A stretch of DNA of 64,000 nt from Hortaea werneckii (Eukaryota; Ascomycota; Dothideomycetes; Mycosphaerellales; Teratosphaeriaceae). Made by a program: the position numbers and the translations under genes. The notes under the pieces were generated by a model. The model saw only the letters and a program-made list of their open reading frames with translations, was not told the origin of the DNA and made no database searches. Shown one piece after another: positions 43,123 through 54,885 of the stretch (its first letter is position 1; each line of letters opens with the position of its first letter). Location: assembly GCA_037044905.1 (NCBI GenBank), contig JBAOKB010000177.1:1-64000 (forward strand), written 5' to 3'.

Positions 43123-45318
43123 TCACGCATAACCGACCAACTCCACCTCCCTCATCTCCCCCTTCCAACCCCGACCTCCAATCTCACCCAGCGGTGCCAC
43201 AATCTGCATAGGCGCCCACACAAAGCTCTCGCCATTGATCCCAACCGTAGTCGTGAACTCCATCTCCTCGTCCCCATCGACAGCGAAGAACGTGCGATTG
43301 CCTCTTCCAATCAATGCAGCGTCTACCCACACGTCCGTAGGCAGGGAATAGTTGAGAGCGAAAGCGTTCCCAGCCGCGACGAGCATGAGCTGTGAGGATG
43401 TGCCGTTACCTGAGCGGCAGCTCGCTGTCGGGACCTGTGAAGAGGGGACCGGGTGGGGAGTTGTGGTATTGCAGGGCTGAGAAGGAGAGGGTGTAGTCTT
43501 GGCCTTTACTGCTCAGAGGCGTGGTGAGTGAACAGGACCCGTCGAAGATGAGGCTTCCGTTGCTGGTTGCGCAGTCGGTATGGCCATTGTATTCGTTACC
43601 TGAGGTGTCGCGGACGATACCATTCTCAGCGGAGCTCAGATCATACTGTAAGATCGTGTCGGTTTTTGACTTGACATTCCGATCTAGATTTTGCGCCGGA
43701 GCAGCAGCCTGCAACCTCTCAAAAACGTCGTCGTACTGCTGTTCAGTCAGGTTGCCACCCCACTGCTTATCAGCAAGCGCGGCGAGGTTATCTCGCCAGG
43801 AATAATAAGCTTCCAGGTAAGTGCTCGTGTTAGGACCGTAGTCGTTCCATTGAGCGGCGATATGGCCTGGTACGTAGGGACTGTCTCTGGGGACATTGTT
43901 TGTCGCATTGTTAGTGTCGTAGATATTGGGCGCATATGCACCACCTGCGGGATTGCCATGGAAGATGCGTGTCTTGTTCAGTCGCTGTGGATAGCTGCCC
44001 GAGTACTTCTGGACGATGTAGAAGGCATCGTCCGAGTTGATGACGGTGTATCCGTTACTGATATAATCGAATTTGGGGTTATCTTCGAAGAACTCCCAAT
44101 GCTGGATCGTCACGTTGGTACTGATGTTATTGGTGTAGTTTGCTTGAGGTGGATAGGTGCCCCAGATACGGATTGACTTTCCAAAGCCGCTGATTAAACC
44201 GTTCATGGCGTTGACAAACCTGTTGTAAAGCGTTGCAAGTTCGTAGGTGGTGAGGTTGTCGTTGACATATTCATCGGCTCCGATATGGACAACTTTGCTG
44301 TGGAACCAGGGCATGAACGTTTGCCAGATAGTCTTCATGGTCGGGATGGTATCCGGAGAAGAGATATTGAGCAAAGTCAAGCTGACCATCCAGCCCTAAC
44401 CCGGGTTTCCACTGCGAAATGACCAATGCATGTCCTGGAGCCTCGATCTCAGGGATTATGGTCACGCCGCGAGCAGCGCAGGAGTGCTGAATTTCATCAA
44501 AATCATCTCGCGTGTACGATTCGTTGGCATGGGTGTTCAGGCCTTCAACGGCCGGAATCGTTGGAAAGCAAGCGGAATCTGCGTACAGATCGAGTTGGCG
44601 CTCACGGGAATAGATGTCAACGTTGTTGTACAGATTATCGCTCAGGTGGAGATGAAAAGTGTTTTGCTTCCAGAAGGAGATCCAGTTGCACATTTCCACG
44701 ATGAAATCCTTTGGGTAGAAATGTCTGCCTGCGTCGAGCTGTTTGTGTGATTAGTTGGAATGGAGTTGGATCGACTTATTGGCATACGTACAAAGATACC
44801 TCTGGTGTTCCATCCTGGACTATCGATGCCGCTGCCGATCGGTATAGAGCCATTGTTAAGCACAACCTGCTGCAGCAAAGATCTAGTACCCCACCATACA
44901 CCCCCAGGGCTCGCTCCACTGATGATGATACGGTCGGCTTGTACACCCAGTGTGTATGCCTCGGATGTCCATCTACCAGCCGCGTCTACATAATTGTACT
45001 GTTGTCGACTGTAAGGAAGATGGAGCAATTACGAGCGTTGTCTCCGCTTTGGACGTGAACAGCTTGGTGAGCGATGCTATTCAGGTCTTGTGCAAAAGTT
45101 GATGCGAAGTCGTTCAGTGTAGGTGGGATTAAGGTCCAGCCTTGGGTATCTGTGGCATTGGCGAAGCGGGTGTCAACGATGACGGTCTCTGTCCTCGAAA
45201 CGTCGTACGCCCCGCTGCCCGAAGTGGTAAATGGCACTGTCGGGACGCCGATCAGCTCGGCCAGTGCTGTTGAGCAAGAGGTAACGACTGCCAAAACGAA
45301 AGGTTTCATGGTCACCAT
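43123..45318 (-). CDS. GH20 beta-N-acetylhexosaminidase
   Basis: Two exons (45318-44792, 44738-43123), 713 residues. The N-terminus MVTMKPFVLAVVTSCSTALA is a signal peptide. A GH20 N-terminal alpha/beta domain contains GASPGGVWWGTRSLLQQ. The catalytic barrel contains FHLHLSDN, IIPEIEAPGHA and HIGADEY with the Asp-Glu pair of substrate-assisted catalysis. The last 250 residues form an extra domain that reads like a concanavalin-type fold. The enzyme releases GlcNAc from chitin oligomers or glycans. Three breaks: missing base in TT at 44994-44995, extra base in AAA at 44373-44375, extra base at 43416-43417. It is longer than ordinary fungal hexosaminidases (about 600). Confidence 0.9.
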
Positions 45319-46771
45319 GAACAGTTGGGTTGATAAGTTTTACACTGATAGAAGGAGAAAGTTGAAGTGCAACTGGTTACCACTACCTTTAAGCTTGCTA
45401 GGTAGCAACATCGAATGCGACCATGGCAATGCTATCTCAAGACTGCTACGGACCATGCCACGGTCTGGTGATAACGATGTTACAACCCGCAGTGGTGATG
45501 TAGTACCTTAGCTGTGGGGCGGATATACGAAGCGCGAGGGGTTAGATGCAGGTACCAGGGCCTCGCTGGAGATCTTGTCCGGCTTCGGCGAGGGTTGCCC
45601 GGGTTATAATGTTAAAAAGATGCAGTGGGTTAGGCTCGCGGGATAGAAGAGCTGTAAAGTGATTGTGTCGTCTAAGCGGTTGGTCACGAGAAGACGCATA
45701 GTGAGCAAAGCATATTCTCTTCCTTTCTTTTCAAGTCTTTTCTTTTTTCTCTTTCCCCCTTTCCTCCGAGGGATAATGCAGCAGGGCATCTTGAGAACGA
45801 TCCCAAAGGCCCCACGGGCAGAACAGTCCCTATTTCCAGAGAGAAAAGAAGGGAGGGCTGGAAGCAGAGTAACGCAGCAACTTTGGACAACAGAAGCAGG
45901 TCAGCAGCATGATGATATGACATCTGGGATTGATTGTCGATCCCGAATGCGTAGGACTGCGATGTTGAAGACAGGAGGGGTTGGTTATCGTTATCGCAAG
46001 GTGGGAGGGACGGACCGCTAGCGGCGATCAGGCATCAACACATAGTATGTACAGCTGGGTTCGCTCAAGCACTACCTATGAGGACGGAGGTGGAGACGTG
46101 TTCGTGTAGTCTATCTGCATCTCTGCAGACGTGGACGTGGCCTACGACATTCTCCAACCAGAGCGATATACCACCCATTCAATCAATCAAAATGTCCATA
46201 AATTTCATTGAACCCCGCCGCAGCTGCGCAATGAATTGATCATTGAAAGAGCGAGGCGGAGCCAGAGCACCGGCGTGATCATTGCTTGACGCCGCTTCAC
46301 CGCTGAGCTAATAGGCGCACGTACTACGTCAAATGTTTTGGGCGATCACAGCATGTGTAGCTGCTCTCCACTTGACGTTGCTAATCGCTCGCTACACATC
46401 CAACAAAGAAGTCGACGTAGAGGCTGAGGACATTCACGACGCGGTGCACATTCGCAACATTGTCTGACAGACGAATAAACAACACGCGTCTAGGCAGCAC
46501 GGCAGCCCAATCATCTCCCGACTTCGCTTCCAGATTGCTGTGGCAGCCACCCCACCTTCATCGCCTTCACATGCTACTGTACAGACAGTATCGTACAGAC
46601 AGTACTACAGTAAACAGTCGTAGTACCCACAGTACATCCTCGTACACTCCAGTACATGTTCACATCCTTCACGCCAACGTCGTAGCACCTCAGACCCGGA
46701 ACGACATATGCGACTGCATCTGCCTCCCTCCACTGCCGCGCCCTGATCAGGCGCGCTCAGCCGCCTTCAAC
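45319..46771. other. Intergenic with short tandem repeat
   Basis: 1.4 kb between divergent genes. A T/C-rich tract lies near 45715-45775. GTACAGACAGTA occurs twice (46579-46590, 46593-46604), 14 bp apart, amid further GTAC-rich sequence up to 46660. No gene supported. Confidence 0.5.
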
Positions 46772-49700
46772 ATGGTCAAGGCCGACGTAAAGCATAACTA
46801 CTATGCCGACCTCGAGCTCCCCACCAACTGCTCCCTGGACGATATCAAGAAGCAGTACCGCAAGCTCGCTTTGCTGTATCATCCCGACCGGAACGCCGGC
46901 AAAGAGGAGGAATACGTCCCGCGCTTCCAGGCCATTCAAACCGCTCATGAGATCCTGGGTGATGCAGGGCAAAAGGCAAGGTACGATGCAGACAGGCGAA
47001 AGGCAGGCCTGTCTGCCACCGGCGGAGTCGGCGGCGGCGGTGGCGGCGGCAGCTACAATAGCAGACCCAGCCCCGCTCAACCCACCGGCAATCCATACAA
47101 GGCCACTTCAGCATATCCACCACCTCCTCGCCGCACCCAGCCCGGAACATGGCAGCGACCTCAGGGGTTTGGCGCCGAACGTAACAACTTCCCGCGCAGT
47201 ACGCCCACGGCGCGCAAAGATCCCGCCCAGGACAGGACCAACATGTTCAAGGCTTGGCAAAACATGAATAATCCGCAAGACCGCCAGCAGCAACGTACTA
47301 CGCCCGGTAGTGCCAGCTCAACGACCGCCCAGACAGGGGCTTCGACACCTACGCCTAACAGGCCTAGCCGCCGCCGCCGCCGCCGAGGCCGGATCCCAAG
47401 ATGCCGAGCGAGGAAGAGATCCGAGCCGGCATGAACTACCGCAAGCCACCGCCGCAGTTTGATGGAGATAGAGTGGATCGAGGCCAATCGGCTTGGGCAA
47501 GTTTCCAGCAGAAGAATCAAGGCAAGCCTGGCGTCTCGCGCAGCAGTACCACCAAAACGCCCAGGAAGCAAGGCTTCGACCCAAGCGCGCCAGGCTCGGA
47601 CGAACGTCCAGCAGGTGGCAACAGTGGCTACGCACAAAGGCATCGCTCCGAAGATTACGGTAGGCCACAGCCAGGCCAAACTTTCCCACCACCTCCACCT
47701 GGGCCGCCTCCGCAATCTCCACCGTCCACGAGGACCTCACCTACTGCGCAGCGGCCCTTCGCTGATCCCCTGAGACCTTTCAAGAGTAGGACTAGTGACG
47801 ATGGCGCGCCTTACTCAGAAGCTAACCGAAGACGAACGCCTTACTCATCTTTCTCCGGCGAGAAGTTTCATTTCCAGCGGGAGGAGAACGACAACCTCCG
47901 ACGCTCAGCGAGCACGCGCGATACATCTAAACTTGATCCGAACAGCACACATGCTTCACGAGCGCGCAGTACTAGTCCATTGGGTCGGCAAGCTAAGGAT
48001 AACAGCCAGGCACAAGGTGGTCCGCAAAAGCCGTTCGTTGATTACAGCGATAGCGACGACTCTGATGAGCGCCGTTCGCCAGATGATTTAGAAAGCACAT
48101 CGCCTAATGGGAACCGCCGGCCCGGCACCGTACCTCACTCGCAGACACCATTTGAACGACCCAAGAAAGTTCCTACTCCACCAAGCCAGCGCTTCGGCGG
48201 TTCATCTCAGCCATTCAGCCCCCCACCTCCATCCAGCGATGCTAACCAGGCCGAGCCTATGCAGCAGAAAACTAGCAACAACATGTACGTCAACTTCAAC
48301 CCCTTTAAGCACAATTTCTTCAGTCATCCCCCTTCCTACACCGATCAATATGCACATCAGACGCTCGACGGCCTCGGCATCCCAAGTGCCTCAAATGCGG
48401 CCTCAGCCAGTTCCTGGGCATATAATGAGATGCCGCAGCGGCCGTATCCAAGTCTTGGACAGCCAAACGCGCAGCCAAGAACACCAAAGAGGACGTGGAA
48501 TGGCCAGACTAGGCCCGAGCAGGCCCCGTTGGGGGCTGCAGGCGCCGAATATAGGTTTGTCGAAGACTTCGCGCCGTCTGGAAGTAGAGCTTCCAGCTCG
48601 TTCAAGCGAAAGAAGATGCCCGGAATCAAAATTGATATTAACTTCGCCAATGCTCCCTACTACATTCAGTCTGCGTACTGCTTCTTTTGTGGAGAGCTGG
48701 AATGTGCCTATGGTGATCTGCCGGAGAGCTTGGACATGTCCGCTTTTCTTGCGGTTGCTTCCACAGCACTTGCGGGAGCCAAGACGGACAATGACAAGTC
48801 GACGCCATTTTTGATCGCACCCTCACCCATTTCCCTTACCTTTGCATCGCAGCCAAATTACATTCCAATTTTACCAACACAACATTCGCTGACAATGCAC
48901 ACCATGACAGTTTCTCGTTTCCGATCAGCCCGGACATGTTCACGCCGAACGGCAAGAGCAAGAGCACCGAGAATATCAATACCCAGTTCTCGCCCGAGGG
49001 CTGGAATGGGGAGTTCAAAGGAAGTCCTGATTATTTTTCTTCTTCTGCTCAACCGAGTGCGAGGAAAGCCAGCTCGCCCTTCCGCAGGGATAAAGCGAAT
49101 TTGCGATCCAGCGCCGCGCGCAATGCCAGCGCGAGTACGAGTCGCCACGGTAGCGTGAGCGATATGCCGCCACCGCCTCCACCTTCACAGCCGAAGGCGC
49201 CATCAAGTTTAGATGAGGAGCCGCAACAGCAGCGCCAATCTCAGGGTACACCGTCAGCAGGTCCAACATTTAGCAAGGAGGAATGGGAAAAGCACTTTCA
49301 AGAGCCTTCTTGGGCTTGGCCGCCGCCACCTCAACCGCCAAGTCCCAGCAAAGTATCTGCTGCGAAATCACGAGGGTCCAAAAAAGCGAGTAGAGCGGCG
49401 AAAGCGGGCAACAATGGTCAATCTCAAGGTTTCGGGGACAGCACCGATGCGAGCGTTGGACCTGAAGTTGCTGAGGATGACGCTATGGACATCGACACAC
49501 CACCCACTTCCAAGCCTGCACAGGCTTCACAAGCAGAAACCGACCCGTCGAAAGAACCGAGGCTATACTCAGTGCCGCCATCTCAGTGGCGTCAGCAGCA
49601 GCATGCTCAAGTCAACGGCCATGGACGGCCGAGTTCTAGTCGCGGTGTCTCCGGTGAAGAAGCCGACCTAAAGACCAACCTCGACGACTTAGCCAACGTC

Positions 49701-50216
49701 GAACCAATGACAAAGGGACCCGAAGGCGGACTCAAGAACCTCTCCGACCTCAGCTCCACCCTGCCCTTCCAATCACAACCCTCAGGCGCTCCACCCCGCC
49801 AGTCCTTCGAGCCCCAAAAGCTGACCATCCCTCCCATCCCCAAAGCCCCCGAGCAACCAAGCAAACTGACCCGCCAAACCTGGCAAACCTTCGCCCACTC
49901 CTTCGGCGACTACCTCCAAGCCTACCACCACTTCAACAGCATCATGCTCCAGCACTTCACCTCACGCGAGTCACACGACCAGTCCCGCTTCACAGAGGGG
50001 ACAGCCTGGCTCGAAGCCGTTGGCGACCCGGCCGGGATGACTCCCACTGGACCCATAGGGTTCGGGAGCTACCTGCAGGGGGTGAGGGAAGATGAGAGGG
50101 TCCGGGAGGCGTGGAATTTGGGGTGCGAGAGGCATACGGAGGCTTGTAAGGGGTTTGAGAAGGTCAGGGAGCGGGTGAAGAGGTTGGTTGGGAATGGGGC
50201 GTTGGTTGATCACTGA
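46772..50216 (+). CDS. J-domain (DnaJ) protein with long disordered tail
   Basis: Start MVKADVKHNYYADLELP with a complete J-domain in the first 75 residues, including the HPD motif in LLYHPDRNAG. A Gly-rich linker and then over 900 residues of Pro/Ser/Gln-rich, mostly disordered sequence follow, containing MPSEEEIRAGMNYRKPPPQF. The C-terminal region is helical (TWQTFAHSFGDYLQAYHHFN) and ends GNGALVDH. J proteins stimulate Hsp70; this one is not a canonical class I or II member. Frame breaks: a missing base near 47368-47369 in a CCG run, and at least one more between about 48640 and 48910 that I could not place; an intron there is also possible. Exact length is unknown, about 1140 residues. 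Confidence 0.8.
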
Positions 50217-50953
50217 GGGGATGGAGGTGGTTTGAACGTACTTGCCCTTCTTTTCTTTGTTTTTTTTTAAATTTTGTGACACGGGTGAAAGCTCTTTGAT
50301 GGGCTTTGGGCGAAACTGAATGGGCTGATAGGGGAGGAAGATGGTGGTGGGCCTGTCAGCAGGAGTGGTCGGTGGCCATGATCCGACCTCCTTTTTCCTG
50401 TTTTTCCTTTTACTCTTTCCTTTACCCTGCTCTCCTCTTTGCGGAGCAGTTCCAGCGAAGGGAAGCATGCATTAGCGAATCGATTGACTAGCGGCAAAAA
50501 GCGTGTTCTGTGGCATTTTCTTAGCAAAGCGATAGGGGTCATCAGCATCACTGGAGCTGGGCAATGGAGCGATTTTGAAGTAAAGGGTTTTGCACTGGTA
50601 GTTTTAGTATACCCCGGTATATGCATGTCTAGCGACTTGAGTGAACATGACAGCTCCGATGCAGTATTAGGAAGGCCACCTCCGTTAGATCAACAGACAC
50701 CTTTCCGAATTGATGCGGACAACAATTGTTGGATTACGCCACGTGATGAATGTTCGTTCTGCTTCGTACGAGCAAACTGCCGAATACGGCATTTCGGCTA
50801 ATCCATCTGCCGAAACTACGACCGCCCTCCCGCTATGGAATCCACCATGACTTGCTGACTCCACGCAGCGATTGCGGAGAAGGGAAGACGTGCATTATTA
50901 TATAAGATCCGAAGATCAGGTCCACGTGTATACTTGAAATATTGCATTGTCAT
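50217..50953. other. Intergenic, nothing recognised
   Basis: 3' flank of the J-protein gene with a T9 run near 50260, then the promoter of the FAH-family gene. No supported frame. Confidence 0.5.
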
Positions 50954-52033
50954 ATGTTCGCCACCTCCTTCTTCCGCTCTGCTGCACGAATCCCCACCTA
51001 CACAAGACGTGCGTGTCAGATCACCCAGCACTTGCACTCCCCCACCCGATCCGTGAGCAGGACAATGGCTTCCATTACCAAGTGGGATCGGTTGATCCGA
51101 TACGTGTCGGCCAAGGATGGCAAGACGAAATACGGCGACCCGATCGTGTCCGGCGAGAATCCGGACATTGACGACCTGGCGCAGAAAGGCTCGTTGAAAG
51201 TCAAGGTCCTGGAGGGCGCGACGCCGATTGCGGCCGCGCCGACGGGAGAGGAAGATGATGTGAAGACCCTGCTTGGACCGCTGACGCCGAAGGATGTGCC
51301 CATTGTGCGGTGTACTGGGTTGAACTATAAGACTCACAGTAAGTCATCTCCCTTCAAAGCCAGCTTTCCTTTCCCGTGGGGCTCCGACCACGGTGGCAAA
51401 ATCACTAAACCGATCCATTTAGTCCTCGAGACCGGTTTCGATCTCCCCAAGAACCCAACCCTCTTCATCAAATCCGGAGAGACGGTAGCAGACACGCGAC
51501 AGCCGGTGCCGATCCCCAAGCTCGGCCAGGCGCAATGCGACTACGAAGGCGAGCTCACCATCGTGATCGGCAAGGACTGCAAGAACGTGTCCGAAGCCGA
51601 GGCGCTCGACTACGTCGCGGGGTATGTCTCCGGCAACGACGTGTCCTGCCGCGACTGGCAGATGGAGAAGGACAAGGCGGGCATGATGCCGCAGTGGAGC
51701 TTCTCCAAGACCTTCGACAAGTACGCCCCCCTGGGTCCGTGTATCGTCAGCTCGAAATTGCTCGGGGATGGCGGGAACCTGAGTATGAAGGTCTATGTCA
51801 ACGGGGAGCTGAGACAGGATACTAATACGTCTGACTTGTGCTTTGGAGTGAAGAAGTTGGTTTCGTTTTTTAGTACGGGGCAGACGCTCGCGGCGGGGAG
51901 TCTGATCATGACGGGCACGCCCGGTGGAGTGGGTTTCGGGTTCAAGCCGCCGAAGTGGTTGAAGGATGGGGATGAGGTCGTGGTGGATATTGAGAAGGTT
52001 GGAAAGTTGGTTAATACGATGAAGTTTGAGTAA
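50954..52033 (+). CDS. Fumarylacetoacetate hydrolase family enzyme
   Basis: Two exons (50954-51338, 51423-52033), 331 residues, no break. FAH domain motifs: CTGLNYKTH joined across the intron to ILETGFDLPKNP, DYEGELTIVIGKD (metal-binding Glu residues), GNDVSCRDWQ, and LIMTGTPGGVGFGF. The family includes acylpyruvate hydrolases, oxaloacetate decarboxylases (FAHD1) and ring-cleavage product hydrolases; the substrate here is not clear. From the ATG at 50954 the first 37 residues are Arg/Ser-rich without acids, like a mitochondrial presequence. A second ATG at 51065 (MASITKWDRL) would give a cytosolic form. Confidence 0.9.
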   Translation: MFATSFFRSAARIPTYTRRACQITQHLHSPTRSVSRTMASITKWDRLIRYVSAKDGKTKYGDPIVSGENPDIDDLAQKGSLKVKVLEGATPIAAAPTGEEDDVKTLLGPLTPKDVPIVRCTGLNYKTHSKSSPFKASFPFPWGSDHGGKITKPIHLVLETGFDLPKNPTLFIKSGETVADTRQPVPIPKLGQAQCDYEGELTIVIGKDCKNVSEAEALDYVAGYVSGNDVSCRDWQMEKDKAGMMPQWSFSKTFDKYAPLGPCIVSSKLLGDGGNLSMKVYVNGELRQDTNTSDLCFGVKKLVSFFSTGQTLAAGSLIMTGTPGGVGFGFKPPKWLKDGDEVVVDIEKVGKLVNTMKFE

Positions 52034-52193
52034 AGAGGGAATTTGACGGATGTTGTACAGTGTTCTATTGGGATAGATATGTACATGATGCTGAGGCTGT
52101 TCCATCCTCAATTGATGAAGAAAGCCTATACTCTCCAACTCACTTATTCGAAAGCCACTCAATGGGGATGCCAAGTTCTGCTCTTGCTCTGCT

Positions 52194-54512
52194 TCAGGAC
52201 AGATACCGCTCATACCTCCCTTCAGCCGGTGGCGTGGTATCAAGCGAGCCACCCTCTCGACGTGCCAACCAAACCCGCCGATCCTCCTCCAACCCTTCCA
52301 GATGGCCTTCCACCTCATTGTTCTCGCGGTCAAGGGTGTTACGGGCGCTATCCGCACGGCGCCGAAGCTGTTCGTTCTGGATAGGTTCTGAGACGCTTAC
52401 TGTAGTAGAAGCCCGATTATCATGCCTGACATGTGAATCAAGAGCCCGTGCTGGAGACATAAAAGGGCAGGTCTGGCGGTAGTTATTTTGCTGGGAATCT
52501 AAAGTCGGCGAGGACTCATCCACACGATTTACAGTCTGGTTCTGCACCCAGTCATCCGAGCGACCTCTCCTGCTCTTCCTCGGGCCGTACGCAACACATC
52601 CGCAGGAGTCTGCGGCTGGGTATCCGGCGGCTCGCTATCGTTGTAGACCTTGACCTTGGGCGTTGCTCTGGCACCAGGCACTGGCTTGCGCCTGATAGCA
52701 GTCCCTGGCGTCAACGCCTCCTTGGCTTTAGCAGGAGAACGTTGATCAAGTGGCCTGCGTGGACTGGATAAGTTGACTGCGGGCCTGGGTGGAGTGCTGG
52801 GTAGCTCAGGAGAAGGTGCTGGTATCGGCGGAAGAGTGTGGTGAATGCACTCGCGGCAGCACTGCCAGATCATCCAAGGACAGCGCTTCCTCTGCGGTAC
52901 TTGAGCAGCGATCTGCATTCTCATGACCTGCGTTGGCTCCGGACTTGGGGTTTGCCGCATAGTTGATTGCAATGGAGAAGTGGGAAGACCTGGTGATGAA
53001 TCTTGTCGAAATAGGTCACCACTTAACAGCGAGATTTGGGCCGACTGTTGGGCGGTCTCTCCCAGGACCTACCAACAGAGCGAGGTCTCGCAGCAGACAG
53101 ACGACTTCAGAGTCTCTGTCAACTCGTCAAGTGGCGAACGACGCATGTTGAGGAACTCCGTTGTGGCGTCCCAACGATGCTTCTGCAGAAGGATCTTTGG
53201 AAGCAGGGACCCCGCCGACACTGCTCGACCCATCTACCGTGCTGGGTTGAATGTTGGTAGGTGGCGTCAAGGTCCGACCCCAAGCCAAAGAACTGCCGCG
53301 TGGTTGTATGAAATGTGTCGGGACCTCATCGTCGCCATCGCCAAATGGTGAGGGGCTGTGACAACAGCAGGATGAGTCCGATGATTGATGGATGCCTGTC
53401 GAGACGCTGCAAGATGCTGAAGGCTCGCAGTTGAAGGAAGTCTAGTCGCACGTCTTCTCGTTATCTGCGTAGACCTCTGCGAGATACTGTTTCGACGACT
53501 GGCAGTTTGCCTTGCAGGAGGGCGAAGCAATGGGTAGCGTTCTAGAATTGGCACATGATCGTGCGTGACCGCGTTTTGATTGGAAGTGCCACTCCGGCTC
53601 CGAGCTGTCAGCTGAGCATCGTCTTCTTGCCGAATACTGTGCTGCTCAGCATTTTGCTCCGAAGATGTTCGTAGACGGAGATGGGCCGAGTTCCTGGTAG
53701 AGTCTAAGCTCCCCCAGTTTACAGTGGAGTCATCTTCTGAAGAGCAAGTGGTATTCGCAAGCCGGATGCGAGGTACCTGTGGAAGTGTGAGCAAGCGTCA
53801 ACATGCCGAAAAGGGCTGCACTCACAAAGACTGGCGCACCAGGGTCGAGGACTGACGGTTCAGTGACAACTTTTGCTGCCGATAATACTAGCTCTGGTAC
53901 AGGTGGAGGTATGTCAGGGTGGAACTCGTTCGAAGGCAGACGGTCTAGGTGACGATTACGGATGAGATCTTGAAGCTCATCAGGGTCGTCGTGCACTACA
54001 AATTTTTGACTCGCAGCATGATGCCGACGAGTTGGTGGACCTGGTGGAGGCGACGACGACCTGTCGTGCCAGTGGAGCTCATCAACATCTGCCGTGCCCG
54101 TCTTTGACACATGCACTTGCGAGCTTTGATCGCGGCAATGAAGAGGGCAGTTGGCTGGCCGAACGTCCGCTACTCCATCAAGCGTGCTGTCTGCGAAGTG
54201 AGAAGCCTGTTCAAATGATGTGGATACGGTATTAGATGATTCTCCAGCGTCCGTTTCGTCTTTGCAGTCATGGCTCCCAGCTGAGCAGAAGGCTGTTGAA
54301 GGGTGGACAGGATTTACTCCGCTCAGCTTCCCAGATTCGTGCTTTTCGGTAACAGTCGAATGCCTAATCGGATGGCCTGGTCCTGGAGTAAGGCGTACGT
54401 TGGCCTCATTGAAGAGCGCAATGCGTGCTGCTCGCCGGGCTCGGATGCGGCTGTCAGCTTCATGCAGGTCGGCTGCGCTAAGGGTGATGCGGGAAGGGGG
54501 ACAACGAAGCAT
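52194..54512 (-). CDS. Hypothetical, largely disordered protein
   Basis: Not recognised. The start MLRCPPSRITLSAADLHEAD (ATG at 54512) is followed by an Arg/Ala helix and then long low-complexity Ser/Pro/His/Arg sequence. Exon 1 ends at 53826 and a 49-bp intron follows (53777-53825). A later part reads SPEPTQVMRMQIAAQVPQRK, then CCRECIHH, PRRPLDQRSPAKAKEALTPG and a final Arg/Glu-rich helical segment ending at 52194. The frame is broken at several places (near 53290, 52900-53150 and 52575), each fitting one lost or gained base. The exon structure in the middle is uncertain. An upstream in-frame ATG at 54599 would add a hydrophobic stretch. Confidence 0.5.
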
Positions 54513-54885
54513 AACGCCAGCCAAGAGGAAACCAACAAAAGCTTCTGATGTCCAATGAGTTTGATGAAAGAGAAAGGAATAGCAGAGAAAATGAAACATT
54601 CAAGCATGGTTTGTATTGTGCGATTACCTTATGATCAGATTACTTCTTGCCTTGCGACCCAGAGATCTCTCATGGAATTAGATCGAGAAAGGGCTTCCTG
54701 CTCACATGCACTATGTGCGGTCAAGACAGGTGCATTCAGCCAAAAGTGCAGGTGGTTTCTCAGTCTCAGGCGTACCTTATGCAAGAAGATGTTGCCTGCT
54801 GCAGAAGCAGATGGCAAAGCGTACTTTCCTTGATCGGAATGGAAAGCGTCCCCCGCCCTGCCCACTTTCCCTTCAGATACATCCA
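54513..54885. other. Intergenic, nothing recognised
   Basis: Promoter of the hypothetical gene and 3' flank of the SET gene. No features seen. Confidence 0.45.
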
